Assembly (NCBI RefSeq): GCF_002288925.2
Contig: NW_022098094.1
Coordinates: 1,191,865-1,255,864, forward strand
Direction: 5' to 3'
Source of the DNA: Delphinapterus leucas
Lineage: Eukaryota; Chordata; Mammalia; Artiodactyla; Monodontidae
Length of the DNA stretch: 64,000 nucleotides
A model generated the notes under the pieces. The model did not search any database, was not told where the DNA came from, and was given only the letters and a program-made list of their open reading frames with translations. The translations under genes and the position numbers were made by a program. Below are positions 1 to 11,255 of this stretch, piece by piece. How positions within the stretch are numbered: the stretch's first letter is position 1; each line of letters begins with the position of its first letter.

Positions 1-676
1 TACATCTCTCTATATTTTTTTCCATCCACATTTTCCTATACCCCATCCCTTTGTCCATCCATAAAATCGCTGACCACTGCGCTGCTTGGTTTGTCAACAT
101 CCTAGCACCCGCTAAGCAGATCTCACTAGCTTTGGTCCCATAGCAGGGTAATCATGCCAGGAGATAAGTACCCGGAAAATAGCTCCCTATCTTGGTGCTC
201 CAATTCATTACTTATTTAAGTCACACGTATTTACAGAGGTCAATGTGCCAGGCATGAGGATAAGCACAGAGCCTGCAAAGCTGGCCAGTCATGACCATTC
301 ATGAAGCACATTTGATGCATAAATGAATTAGTAGCATCGGGAGCAGAATGGAGGAGGGCAGGGAAGCCTGGGGAGACACGTTTGTGTCTGGGGCAAACTT
401 AGGCTTGGAGGGTCATCCAACCCAACCCCGAAACTGCCTTGATAATAACTGACCCCAGACAGTGATGTGTGAGGCTCAATTTTGCCAGGGAATTCTCCTT
501 CGGGGAAGGATGGATTTGTTCTAATTTACTACTTTCCCCACCTGCCTTGAATTCACAGGAGTCTCAGGAAATGTCTAGAAATTTGAGACAATGGGTAAAA
601 TGAAGTGGGAAACTCGGTAGACCCCTTTGAGCATCTGCTAATCGTCTGGTAAGAATGGCTACTCAGCCTGTAACAG
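1..676. other. Unique non-coding DNA, no feature recognised
   Basis: I see no long ORF, tRNA, clear SINE or L1 here. A short stretch around 405-470 (gggtcatccaacccaacccc) faintly recalls the tail of old MIR-like repeats, but it is too weak to call. Confidence 0.5.
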
Positions 677-782
677 AAGGTGTTTCAATAAATCAACCAT
701 ACTCCAATATAAAATAAAATGTTTTTAATTAAATTACATTTTTTTTAATGGATTTAAAGTGGAAAAAAAAAAAGGTGTTTCA
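677..782 (+). mobile_element. Very short L1 3' tail with 11-bp TSD
   Basis: The 84-bp insert at 688-771 begins with the L1 3'-terminal motif aatcaaccatactccaatat and ends in an A-run. Perfect 11-bp direct repeats, aaggtgtttca, flank it at 677-687 and 772-782. This is the pattern of a strongly 5'-truncated LINE-1 insertion made by target-primed reverse transcription. It carries no coding capacity. Confidence 0.8.
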
Positions 783-1178
783 CACTCTGTCTGGCTCAAC
801 CAGGACAGGATGAGAAAGCCCCCAGGATGAGGTAAGGCTCCATGGAATTTACTGATAAGCAGAGTGGGGTCAGTCCTCCCACCCGGGGAAGGATCATTAT
901 TCATTAACTTGTAAAATACAAGTCCTTTTATTCCCTAGTTCTGTGGCTCAAGGAGGAACTTTCATCATCTCTCCTTATTCCTCATCTGTTGCTGGAATTT
1001 GTCATTAACAGGAGCTCACCCTACTTACAGTTTTAATCACACTGTCTCTATCTTGGGTTTCAAGCTCTGCACAGTTCATCTGTGGCTTGGAGTTCCCTAT
1101 GACGTCAGTAATAACTGACCTATTTATCACTGCTCCCGACTGCTGATCTGAAAGTAGGGGTTTGAAAGAAAGGACATC
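783..1178. other. Unique non-coding DNA with one CRE-like site
   Basis: No gene or repeat is recognised. A palindromic TGACGTCA is listed separately. Confidence 0.5.
1100..1107. promoter_or_regulatory. CRE-like octamer TGACGTCA
   Basis: The exact palindrome TGACGTCA is the consensus site for CREB/ATF bZIP factors. One 8-mer in 64 kb is about what chance allows, and no promoter elements are visible nearby. The CpG inside it is intact. Function is inferred only. Confidence 0.2.
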
Positions 1179-1461
1179 AGAAATCATTACCAAATGTGAA
1201 ATAGATAGCTAGTGGGAAGCAGCCGCATAGCACAGGGAGATCAGCTCAGTGGTTTGTGACCACCTAGAGGGGTGGGATAGGGAGGGTGGGAGGGAGGGAG
1301 ATGCAAGAGGGAAGAGATATGGGAACATATGTATATGTATAACTGATTCACTTTGTTATAAAGTAGAAACTAACACACCACTGTAAAGCAATTATACTCC
1401 AATAAAGATGTTAAAAATAAAATGAACACAGAATCCAAAAAAAAAAGAAGAAATCATTACC
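1179..1461 (+). mobile_element. 5'-truncated L1 3' end with 13-bp TSD
   Basis: The insert at 1192-1448 is L1 3' UTR, containing the stretches agctagtgggaagcagcc, gaggggtgggatagggaggg and the terminal attatactccaataaagatg. It ends in an A-rich tail. Perfect 13-bp repeats agaaatcattacc flank it at 1179-1191 and 1449-1461. The same 3' UTR recurs at 35310-35540, so both copies belong to one fairly young L1 family of this lineage. Confidence 0.92.
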
Positions 1462-2817
1462 TTCCTGCGTGCACAATTAGTAATAGGAAAACCCAGAGCG
1501 AGCGAGCGAGCGTTTTGTGAACCGTAAGGATGGGGAGAAATCCCTAGGACAGTTAGAAAACGCCTCCTTGAAGCCCAGATCAGTATCTCTGCTTGTTATC
1601 AGGAATCCTCTTCAGCTGACGCAGACTTCTGTTAAAAACCTCCCCAGTCAGCTAGTTAAAGTAACAAAGTTCTGTTCCTTCCACCTAGAAGTTAACCAAA
1701 ACACTTGCTCATCTGAAAAGAACTCCCATTAACCATTTAGACCCCAAGGTCCAATCCTCTCTCTGGATCTCTGGAAGTTTCTTGCTTTCAAAGCAATTCT
1801 GAATGTGACCCCCTCAGTCTCCTGAGGGCAGGCAGCTTAAGGGGGCACCTTCCTGATCGATAAGAGAAAGGAAGCTCAGCTCATGGAAATTTCTGCAAAG
1901 TGAGAGGAACTATCATTTTAGAAAAATACCAGCACTGAATTATGTGAGGTAAATATGAAAGAAAAAAAATCAGCAAGTATTTCAGGAAAGAAAAAAAAAA
2001 CAAAAGCCTAAGAAGACTTTTCCTCAAAGAGTTGATGTTTAAAAGAATGAAAACAGTTAAGCATCCATCTCTAGAACAAGCCGCCTGGAGATTCCTCGGG
2101 TGGTGGGTGAGGCTTCCAGGTAACCCAGAAGCACAATCTCCCACCTGGTCACCATCTTTTCCTTCTCTCCATGCAGTAAAGCAGCGCTCACACTTCCAAC
2201 TTACAGAGAAATATTAATGCTAAACAAGTAAGGTTCAGTGTCAGCCAGGGGGAAAAGAATCAGGCTCTGCTCTTGGTGGGGGGGCGGGGGGCAGGGGCGG
2301 GTGGTGAAAATCCCCAATAGGGTTCCCGAGGGAATTGCTGCCCCAAAAGGAATCAGTCCTGTAGGTAACACAGAACACGAGTGTGTGGGCGCCCTGACTC
2401 AGGCAGGGTGGGCAAGACGGACTTAGGAAAGGAAGTAGAAAGCGACTGACAACGCAACCCGTGTGGATAGCCTCACTGTAGGACTTGGTTTCTCAGCGGC
2501 GTTGGGACAAGGCAGAGGCAGGTGAAGACAGAAGCACTCAGGAATAAGGACCGACTCTGCGCTGCATTTGACCCCAATGGAAGCAAGTTATTCTTACTCC
2601 CCATCATCAGCCGGCTTGGTCCAGCTCGGAGATGTTCCAGAGAATGAAATGTACAGCTTCTGCGGGCAGCAGGACCCAGCCTCAGGGCCGGGCGTTTCCT
2701 TTCATAGAATCACAAGGGCCGGTGTCACGCTGAGTCCGCATGGAAGGAAGTGTTTACTGACCCTTAAAAACCTAAAAGACTTGTATAGTCCAGAAAGCTC
2801 GACTGCAAATATCCTTT
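1462..2817. other. Unique non-coding DNA
   Basis: No repeat or gene is recognised. It includes a GAGC tandem at about 1497-1512 and a G-rich run at 2276-2302. An 83-codon frame at 2568-2819 resembles no known protein. The AATAAA that follows its end belongs to the target site of the next L1, so it is not evidence for a gene. Confidence 0.5.
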
Positions 2818-2964
2818 AATAAAGATAAGTGGTGGTGGTGGTGTGATGAATTGGGAGATTGGGATTGACATAAACACACTAATATGTATAAAATGGATAA
2901 CTAATAAGAACCTGCTGGATAAAAAATAAAATAAAATTCAAAAAAAAATAAAAAATAAAGATAA
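2818..2964 (+). mobile_element. 5'-truncated L1 3' end with 11-bp TSD
   Basis: The insert contains the L1 3' motif attgacataaacacactaat followed by tataaaatggataactaata and an A-rich tail. Direct repeats aataaagataa lie at 2818-2828 and 2954-2964. It starts with a GTG-rich stretch (2829-2843). Confidence 0.82.
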
Positions 2965-3576
2965 CTCGGTAAGTTGGGCCGTGTGAACTTGAAAGAGAGC
3001 TAGATAGTAAGAAATCCTTCTTTTTAAGACCTTTTGGGTCATCCATATAAAATTATCATCATGTTTTTGTTTTAATTTAATTTAATTTTTTATACAGCAG
3101 GTTTCTGTTTCAGGTTTCACGTTTCTAAGTCAAGGGGATTCAAGGTACTTCCCGTGAAAACCTAATACACATGTGACATGTTGAGTGGTCAAGACTATAA
3201 CCACAGGGGATTGGTGTTTCCTTGTGATTTTTTTTTTGCTCACTAACTCAGTACTGTAACTTTGTCAATCTGTATTTACATGTCTTTAAGCATAATTCAT
3301 TGTCTTCTCCTGCCTTCTTTCCTTTAAGTTAGAACCAGTGTTATCTCAGAGGCTGAGGACTTCACGGTACCTGCTGTGTACTCCCACTACTACCTTACCT
3401 GTCTCCTCCCTAAAACTGAGCAGTTTGCCTTTGTCATTGTCATAAATGCTCAATCACTCCCATTACCAGCGATCCCACAGTTTCTGCTCCAAGTGGCCTT
3501 GGAAACGATCTTATCAATGGTCATGAGCAATATCCCAACCCCTCCCAGAGTTTAAGACATATTTACTATCCAAGCT
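2965..3576. other. Unique DNA with a possible minus-strand L1 tail
   Basis: At about 3062-3110, tttaatttaattttttatac followed by agcaggtttctg resembles the reverse complement of an L1 3' end. The rest, including 3300-3570, is unrecognised and has no long ORF. Confidence 0.4.
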
Positions 3577-3577
3577 A

Positions 3578-4354
3578 GGCACACCTTGCTTTATTGCACT
3601 TCACTTTATTGTGCTTTGTAGATACACTTTTTTTTTTTTTTTTAACAAATTGAAGGTGTGTGACAACCCTGCATGGAGCAAGTCTATTGGTACCACTTTT
3701 CCAACAGCAGTTGCTTACTTTGTGTTTCTGTGTCACATTTTGGTAATTCTCGAAATACTGCAATCTTTTTCATTATTATTACACTTGCTATGGTGATCTG
3801 TGATCATTCATCTTTGATGTTACTATTGTAATTGTTTTGGCATTTTTAGCAATAGAGTATTTTTAAGGTATGTACATTTTTTTTAAGAAAACGTTACTGC
3901 ACACTTAATTGACTATAGTATAGTATAAACATAATTTTTTTTTAAGAAGATGTTGGGGGTAGTTTATTAATTAATTTATTTATTTTTGCTGTGTTGGGTC
4001 TTCGTTTCTGTGCGAGGGCTTTCTCTAGTTGTGGCAAGTGGGGGCCACTCTTCATCGCGGTGCACGGGCCTCTCACTATCGCGGCCTCTCTTGTTGCGGA
4101 ACACAGGCTCCAGACGCGCAGCCTCAGTAGTTGTGGCTCACGGGCCTAGTTGCTCGGTGGCATGTGGGATCCTCCCAGACCAGGGCTCGAACCCGTGTCC
4201 CCTGCATTAGCAGGCAGATTCTCAACCACTGCGCCACTAAACATAATTTTTATATGCACTGGGAAACCAAAAAACTTGTGGCTTGCTTCATTATGATATT
4301 CATTTTATTTCAGTGGTCTGGAACTGAATCCAAAATATCTCCGAGGTGTGCCTA
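3578..4354 (+). mobile_element. Tigger1-like non-autonomous DNA transposon, split by a SINE
   Basis: Both ends carry the Tigger-type terminal inverted repeat: aggcacacct at the left and its complement aggtgtgcct at the right (4344-4353), each beside TA. Inner sequence such as tgacaaccctgcatggagca and cacattttggtaattctcg matches the Tigger1 5' region. Sequence from about 3841 onward (ttagcaatagagtatttt, tgcactgggaaacc, tggtctggaactgaatcc) matches its 3' region. The transposase ORF is missing, with a junction near 3840/3841, so this is an internally deleted copy. A SINE was later inserted at 3940-4237. Strand is assigned from memory of the consensus. Confidence 0.85.
3926..4251 (-). mobile_element. 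CHR-type SINE inserted in the Tigger element
   Basis: This is a minus-strand tRNA(Glu)-derived SINE. It has a T-rich end at 3940-3987, the long-form tail region gttgggtcttcgtttctgtg, then ggctcacgggcctagttg and the tRNA-like aaccactgcgcc at the right. The extreme 5' head (ccagggaagccc in this orientation) is missing. Perfect 14-bp TSDs taaacataattttt lie at 3926-3939 and 4238-4251, inside Tigger sequence. Confidence 0.93.
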
Positions 4355-4493
4355 TATCTGGAATTTCCCCACATTAGAATACCCTCTGATCTTTACCTGG
4401 TTTGCATGCATATTAGAACCACATTTCAAAATTGCAGCAATTTTTATTAAGAAATATCAGCGATTTCTTTGCAAGACAATCATAAAATCAAAG

Positions 4494-4672
4494 GCCACTT
4501 GAGGACACAGCAAGAGGACAGCCATCCACAAGCCAGGAAGTGGGTCCTCACCAGCTACTGAACCTGCCGGCACCTTACTCTTGGGCTTGCAGCCTCCAGA
4601 ACTGTGAGAAAATAAATTTGTTGTTCAAGCCGCCTACTCTGTGGTATTTTGTTATGGCAGCCAGAGCTGACA
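4494..4672 (+). mobile_element. 3' part of an MLT1-type (ERVL-MaLR) LTR
   Basis: The order is that of the MLT1 LTR 3' half: gaggacacagcaagaggaca, agcctccagaactgtgagaa, then AATAAA, then tattttgttatggcagcc. Only the 3' half remains. It has no coding capacity. Confidence 0.8.
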
Positions 4673-5039
4673 AAAACAATTGGTTAAATGGTTACTACTG
4701 GAATTATGTTGACATAGTTAAACCCAGAGTTTAAGAATTATTTAATATCCAAGCCATCTGGATTTTATCTAAAATTCCTCATCTTCACAGCCCTTTCTGC
4801 TGGCACCTGACCGATTACTAAGTTCTCTCTAGAATCTGAGACCTTAACCTGACTTAGAAGCTTCAGAGTGGCTACACATTTGCCAAGATGACAGAATTCA
4901 AAGCGTAATAAGTTTGTAATCAGCTTTCGTCAAATGGGAAGCAACTCATGAAAATATACTATATGACTAATAATCTCCATGGCAGTTACAGGAAACATTA
5001 TTCATTTTCTAATCACCACTAACGTTTCTTGGTCTCTAT
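4673..5039. other. Unique non-coding DNA
   Basis: Nothing is recognised. No ORF here shows protein-like character. Confidence 0.5.
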
Positions 5040-5255
5040 GCCTAAGGCAGTGCTCTAATCACTCCGTGTGCGTGATTGTGCTCCTTCTTACAATGGCCTT
5101 TGTGATCAGGTACTGAGATCCCCATTAGCAAGGGGAGCGTGTAACCTGAGGCACCGAGAGGTGAGAGAGTTTCTCAGAGTCAAGCAGTTCAGGAAGGGTT
5201 GAGCCAGGGTTTGAGCCCAGGGTGTCTGACTGGAGTCCGTGGGCTAAATCATTTT
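5040..5255 (-). mobile_element. MIR SINE, minus strand
   Basis: It reads as a degraded reverse-complement MIR: ctgaggcaccgagaggtgag, then gggtttgagcccagggtgtc and tgactggagtcc. Ancient and highly diverged, with no TSD visible. Confidence 0.7.
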
Positions 5256-6104
5256 CCTGGGATGCTGCATCTGGCTGCTGTTCTACCCAGTGAGTCACCC
5301 CAGCTTTTTCTGCCGCTGCTTTTGGGCATCTTCGGCAAACCTGATATCCATTGTGATGTGGTTTTATATAGGGAAAATCCTATGAGCTTCACCTTACATA
5401 AATAAACTGCAGAAAAGCCCCTCAAAATCATGTAGAATTTCCTTGTGCATCCCCCTTCATGTTGGCACAAAACAAACATAGAAGAATGGCTTCATGGTCT
5501 CGGCAAGTGGAAACTATCCATCCGACTGAATGTTTGGCCTTGGTGATTTGGAATGGTAGATTGACTTCATTAAACCAACTATTTGCTAAGTTTCCCTTTT
5601 TCTTTGTTCTGTGCAAACACCACTTCAGTGTTAGTGCTTTACAGTGCAACCAGTGATGCAACAGGACAAGATGGATTTTTAATCAATACAACCAGAAGAA
5701 AAACATACATGCATTTCTCATGGAAATATATATGTTCATGTGTGTTTCATAGGCTTGGGGCCTTTCCCTCATTGAGATACTCTGCTCTTTTATTTGGAAA
5801 ATAGTTTCTTTCTAAATCATAATCCTCTATATGACATTCTATGAACAGAGAACCCTGAGAATGGTCATCTGTTTGAATTGAACATTCAAATTATAGTCAT
5901 TATAGACTTTCAGAGAATATTTGCATTATTTCTTTCTGGACTGTGTCAGATTTTTCTACAAACATTTGAAACCATCATTTATAAAAGGGTCCCCTCAAAT
6001 ATATACATATATACACATATAACTTAATTCATGAATGGAAAGCTAGGGAGAGGTTATGATACTGCAGTCTTGTTACAAAAAATGAGATGAGAGTCAGGAA
6101 TAAT
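5256..6104. other. Unique AT-rich non-coding DNA
   Basis: No repeat or gene is recognised apart from a short TA/CA-rich patch at about 5998-6020. Confidence 0.5.
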
Positions 6105-6226
6105 ATCAATACATAATATTTATTGAGCCCTTGGAATGTGCCAGGTATTGTTCTAAGAGCTTAATTTTCATGAGCTCATGTGCTCCTTACCGTGTAAGGA
6201 TGATACTATTTTCATCCACATTTTTT
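6105..6226 (-). mobile_element. MIR fragment, minus strand
   Basis: tttattgagcccttggaatg, tgccaggtattgttctaaga and ctcatgtgctccttaccg follow the order of a reverse-complement MIR 3' half. Confidence 0.65.
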
Positions 6227-7294
6227 ATATACTTAATGCGAATTTATCATTGACAGTTGGGGAATTTTCCACGGCAAGCCATCACTATTGGAAAATTGGC
6301 CGCCTCCTTTTCCAAAGGGATTTGATTTTGTTACAATTTTATTGTTATTTTTGAGGAGGGCAAATAGACTCATCATGATTCATTATGAGGTCGATGCCAG
6401 TTGAGTGAATATATTTAGCATATGAATAAAAATGAAAATAATTCTGTGTTTGCATATACTTTTTAGAAACCACTATCCCTTTGATTCTTAGAAGCTTATA
6501 CAATCCTCGACAATGAGATCATAAGTAAAGAAAACCCAAGTGACAAAATCCCCTAGAATGCCCTGGAATTTTTTTTTTTTAGACCATTCAAATACAATTT
6601 CTTTTTGAAATAGCTCAGAAAAGAGCAAGTTGCCATTCAAAGGTTTCCATGAAAGAAACATTGCTATTAAGATATAACAATTAAAATGCCAACAAGGTTC
6701 AGAAGTACAAGAGAACAGAAAACCAAACACAGTTTTGTCTGAGAAAACCTAACTGGATTTGTTATACTGTCTCCATAACAAAAGGAAATGAGAACACATT
6801 TTCATAGGGAATTCTGAAACACTAAGCATATTGTATTTTTTGATGATTACGTGATACAGCCAGCTTTTAAACTTGTTCGTAGATGAATCTCTGAATTTCT
6901 GATTGGGATATTAAACTATTTCTGATGATCAGTTCAAATCCTTTTATACATGTTTCCTAATACAACTGACCCATTCTAATCCTTAGACCCAGAGGAGAGT
7001 CAAATCAGCTGATTTGAATAGAGGCAATTCTGCATCTTTCCTGATTTGTCTGGTGTCCAAAAGAAGAAAAAGTACCACATTTGATCTTTGAAAAGGACCC
7101 AAGAGATTTCAGCCAGCCCAATCTCTCCAGCTCACAAGGAAGCCAAGTTCAATGAGACTGGATGGTCTGGATCTTGTACTAGAACAAGAACCCCAAATAC
7201 ACCCAGGTCAGAGAGTTTGGGGGCACAATGTTACAGGAACTGGCTCTTAATTGGAGTCTTAATAAATTTGAGAAAAATCTCTGATTTGGCGAGT
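6227..7294. other. Unique AT-rich non-coding DNA
   Basis: No recognisable element. Short frames on both strands are stop-bounded noise. Confidence 0.5.
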
Positions 7295-7665
7295 TTAGAT
7301 CCTTTACATTCAAGATGAGGTCCCTGGGGCTTCCTTGGTGGCGCAGTGGTTGAGGGTCCGCCTGCCGATTCAGGGACACGGGTTCGTGCCCCAGTCCGGG
7401 AGCCATGCCGCGGAGTGGCTGGGCCCGTGAGCCATGGCCGCTGGGCCTGCGCGTCCGGAGCCTGTGCTCCGCAACGGGAGAGGCCGCAACAGTGAGAGGC
7501 CCGTGTACCGCAAAAACAAGATGAGCGCCGTTGGTATTGCCCGAGAACTTGTCAGCCACGCAGAAATGTGGTCCCCACCTAGACCTGCTGAACCCAAATC
7601 TGCATTTCAGCAAGGTCCTGGGATGACTGCTCTGCATACGACAGGTTGAAAAACACTGGTGAAGC
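7295..7665 (+). mobile_element. MER5-like hAT element interrupted by a SINE
   Basis: The part right of the SINE (7526-7665) follows the MER5A order: agaacttgtcagccacgcag, ccccacctagacctgctgaa, cccaaatctgcatttcagca, then ttgaaaaacactgg. A short left part, including gaggtccctgg, precedes the SINE. This is a non-autonomous hAT-Charlie element with no coding capacity. Confidence 0.7.
7312..7525 (+). mobile_element. CHR-type SINE inside the MER5-like element
   Basis: The SINE runs from ggggcttccttggtggcgca at 7326 through the tRNA-derived part and gccgcaacagtgagaggccc to a short caaaaac tail. An 8-bp repeat aagatgag lies at 7312-7319 and 7518-7525. Relative to sister copies it lacks a few bases after the cggga core. 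The tail is short and interrupted, which suggests some age. Confidence 0.9.
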
Positions 7666-8064
7666 TTCACTGCAGGGACGGAGGTGAGGAAAGGACCTCT
7701 TCCCAGGGGCTTTCCACATCGTGAGGCTGCTGCCCATTGAAGAAACCCACAAGAAGAGGCAGCTTTGGGAAGTCTGAATGCTTGCCTCCCCTGAACTGAA
7801 ACATTAAAGCTGCCTGCTGCAAGGGGGTGGGAGACAGGTCAGTGATGGCGGGAAAGCTGAAGAAGCTTGGCCAGTGCAGAGTCTCCATGGACACACCTCC
7901 TTGAAGCACTACAGAGGAATCAGGCTCTTTCTGACCCCAAACTTCAAATTATCAAAGAAAAGAACGAACAATCAGTAAATGACAACAATGACTACCTCTT
8001 AGCAAGTGTTACCCTGCTTATTTGTATCTCTAATCTCCCAACAATGCTTGCCGCACATTGGGTG
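7666..8064. other. Unique non-coding DNA
   Basis: Nothing recognised. Confidence 0.5.
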
Positions 8065-8165
8065 CTATTTTCCTAATTTTATAGATGAGGAAACTGAGGC
8101 TCAGAGGGGTTGAAATCCCAGGCTCCAAATCCCGCAGCTCAGACACCGGAGCTGGGATGGGCTGG
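8065..8165 (-). mobile_element. MIR fragment, minus strand
   Basis: attttatagatgaggaaact, gaggctcagaggggttgaaa and a later ggagctgggatgg are the hallmark of a reverse-complement MIR. Confidence 0.8.
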
Positions 8166-9954
8166 CCTGGTGTCTGGCTGGCCCCAGCTCCCCAGCTGGG
8201 GCATGGTGGGTCCAAAGTTTGACATCAGCTTCCGTCATTATTGACTCCTTTCCCCACAAGAGAGCAAACCAATTCACCTTTGCAAATTAGTATATTATAG
8301 CCCTGTCTCCATGCCCTTCCTGCTAAAATTGAGATGGGAAACTCATTTAAACATATTCTTCAAGGAAGACATATTCAAAAGGAGAATGAAAGAGCAGGCT
8401 TCTGAAAAGCCACGTTAAGTGAGGCAGCGTGCAGAGCACAAAGATACAGATGCGCACAGCCCAGCCGGCCTTTTAAAAACATCTGACAGGACGTGGTACT
8501 GCTAGGGGACTGTTAATACAGCTCCTGTCGCTTCGGTTAAATAAAAGTAATATTCCCATTTCCCTTACCTTGCATGTTGGCCATCTTCTCCCCCACGTGC
8601 TCTGAGGCCCTCCTGGAGGAGGCGAATGTAAACTATCCAATTAAAGCAAACTGGATATGCCAGACATCGCTGGGAGCTAGGGGTAGGCCAAGTCCCATTT
8701 CTGAAAGAAGCCAAAAGATTTGCTCCTTAGAGAAGAAATTAAGGGTAATGATGAGCAAATGTTAAGACAAAGACACAAAAACCTACTGATTTTTCTCTTT
8801 TGTTTCAAAGAAAACGGAAGCCATAAATTTCCCTTGAAGTCTGTTGCATAGTTGTTCCTGTGGGGTTGTAAAATAAAAGGCAAAACAGGTAGAAATTACT
8901 TAAAATGCAAAAATGGCAAAGGGAAATATTGCTGTGGGTAGCTTATAAATAACTTTAGAGAATTGGGGAAGCTAAATTATCCAGGCCAGCTGAAAAACAG
9001 GCATTTTAATCTGAAGATGGTAAACATCTCCCTGTATGTTGTTCATGTATTGAAACACTCTCTTATTAAATTACAGTGTTTTATAACTAGTGAGTAAAAT
9101 TGGTATCATGTTTACTATACAAAATTCCCACTATTTTTCAAATGGATACATAATTTAATATGAAATTGAAATTTAATATCAAAAGCACCAAACAATAAAA
9201 CCAACCCACCTAGCTTCAAACTCTGCTTAAATTATTTTTTGAATTTTTGTATCTAGTAACATAGTACAATAACATTGAAACAAGATTAACACTGTGATAC
9301 TATTTGTTTAGGAAACCAAGAGTGTTGCTATGGAAACGGGCTTTCTGCATAACTATGGAAACACTGACAGTGTTGTAAATAATGATACTGAAAAGGGAAC
9401 CATGTAAACTTAACGTAAGAATTCTAAGAAAAAGAATAGAGAATGAGGAGGTGGAGGGAGGAGGAATTATATTTTTTTGAAAAAGAAGCATAGTTATATC
9501 TATTTTTGTGTCCTGCTAGGACTTTTAAGCTAAGTTTTCAAAAGCTTGATTTGACATTTATCATCTGTTAGTTTCTCTTATTAACTGACAAAATCTTAGC
9601 CTATTTATTTTAATTTTATTTTTGTAACCTATTTACACTTCATAAGAAAATTCACTAAAAACTGTTTCTGATTCAACTTTACTCTGATAGCACTTTATAG
9701 GCCAAGTTACTTTTCCTAAAAATATTAAAATGGAAAGAATATCACAGAAAGCATATGTTTGATTTATTACATTTTGAGATTCTAAAATAATGTTTTTTAA
9801 AGTCCTGCACATAATATTTACCAAATACAATTTTTAATTGGGCTATGAAAAGAAAATTACTTTTTTCTAAGCATACCGTTTGAAACCATAATTGGAAAAC
9901 AATTTATTTTTGTTGATTTGCAACTCTGATTTCCTGGCTATATCATGTCCCACT
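8166..9954. other. Repeat-poor AT-rich unique DNA
   Basis: This 1.8-kb stretch contains no SINE, L1 or LTR that I recognise and no ORF longer than about 70 codons. It becomes very AT-rich from about 9050. It may hold conserved non-coding sequence, but that cannot be judged from one genome. Confidence 0.45.
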
Positions 9955-10075
9955 AGAAGGAAACGCTTATGTCTTACCCATCTTTGCAATTCCCCGCATC
10001 AACTAGACAGCTATGTGACCAGGAAATATTCACACATTGTGGAATGAATGAATGCATAAAGTTATAGAAGCAATA
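9955..10075 (+). repeat. Possible MIR/L2-like remnant
   Basis: tcaactagacagctatgtga followed by a ggaatgaatgaatgcataaa end resembles the tail of an old MIR or L2 element. Too diverged to assign firmly. Confidence 0.3.
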
Positions 10076-11255
10076 GAATATAGTAAAACAATATAATGCC
10101 TTAAAACAACAAAAGGCAGTGTGATGCCAACTCCCTGGGAGTGATTCCATGTGTTTGCCCAGTTATGAAGATGAGAAGCTGGCCTGATTCATTTAAAAGG
10201 CAAGTGATGGTGGTAACGCAAAGGCTGTAAAACAAGTGAAGCAACTTCAAGAAAGGGAAGGAAGTTGGGGCTCGGTCATAAAAAGCAGGTGAAAGGTACA
10301 GGGCCTATTTTCACCCAGCAAAACCCAAGAATCACAAGGTGTCCTGAGATTTCATTATCTCGTGTGTTTTCCACCGCCATTAAAGGTCAGACAGAGATGG
10401 ACACAGCTGCCTCTTTGGAGCTGAGAGCCACGTTTACTGCTAAACGGTTGTTCCTCAATTCTTATGAGAATTTGTTAACTTCATGTTCAAACACTCCTAT
10501 GTACCCTGGCATTTTTTAAAAACTCTAAAATAATGCTTTTTAAAAATAAATTGGAGTTCTGTCATTTTTGAAGATCCCTAGAGGGCAACCCATAAATAAA
10601 TATTTTAAATGAGAAGGTGGGATGAGATCATTGGTTTTCAAATTGTTTCAGGGAGGGTGTCGGGCTGACAACCCCGCCCCAATCAGAGTAGCGCTAGGCC
10701 CCCATCTAACAAACCTCCTTCTTCAAAAGTTTTCCTTAAAGGACTGGCTCCACTGCCTACAAAAAATTAAAAAACAAAAACAACCCTGAACACTACCAGA
10801 CAGGAAATTCCTTCCAGCTTTATATTTCTGTGATCCTCTGGTTGTTTTTCAGTAAACAGAGGATTATAAAATAACCACTAAAAAAATGTTCTTAATCAGA
10901 GGACCCATGGAACCTCTTTAACATAGATCTGAGGGTCGGTTACATATTACAAAACATCAAACCAACAGGAGACTCTGTTGAGTATCTATAGCCATGGGAT
11001 GAATACTGGTGAGCGAGGCCCACGTGTTCACACCAAGAACACCCCAGAAAGTCAGGGCCGGTCCTGTGGGCACATGGCCTGTGAAATCTCAGAGGGTCCA
11101 CACTCAGGAGGACCCAGGTTGGTTTAAGGTTCTGCTGTTGCCATCTTGAATTCTTAGATATTTTATCATTGAACTTGTGTTTTAAATCTGATGGGCTATT
11201 GAAGCATACACATGAGCAGACTCAGGTGGGACATGCAGAGGGAGCTTTATGAAAG
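10076..11255. other. Unique non-coding DNA
   Basis: No recognised element. An 84-codon frame at 10265-10519 resembles no protein I know. Confidence 0.5.

Noticed and set aside
2568..2819. 83-codon frame followed directly by AATAAA
   Set aside because: The AATAAA is part of the duplicated target site of the next L1 (aataaagataa occurs twice). The peptide is unrecognised.
3926..4251. Possible separate transposons at the two ends of 3578-4354
   Set aside because: The perfect 14-bp TSD around the SINE and the collinear Tigger flanks show one element with a nested insertion.
7179..7670. 163-codon minus frame
   Set aside because: It is antisense to a CHR SINE and a MER5-like element. The same GHGSRAQPLRGM-type residues recur at every antisense SINE.
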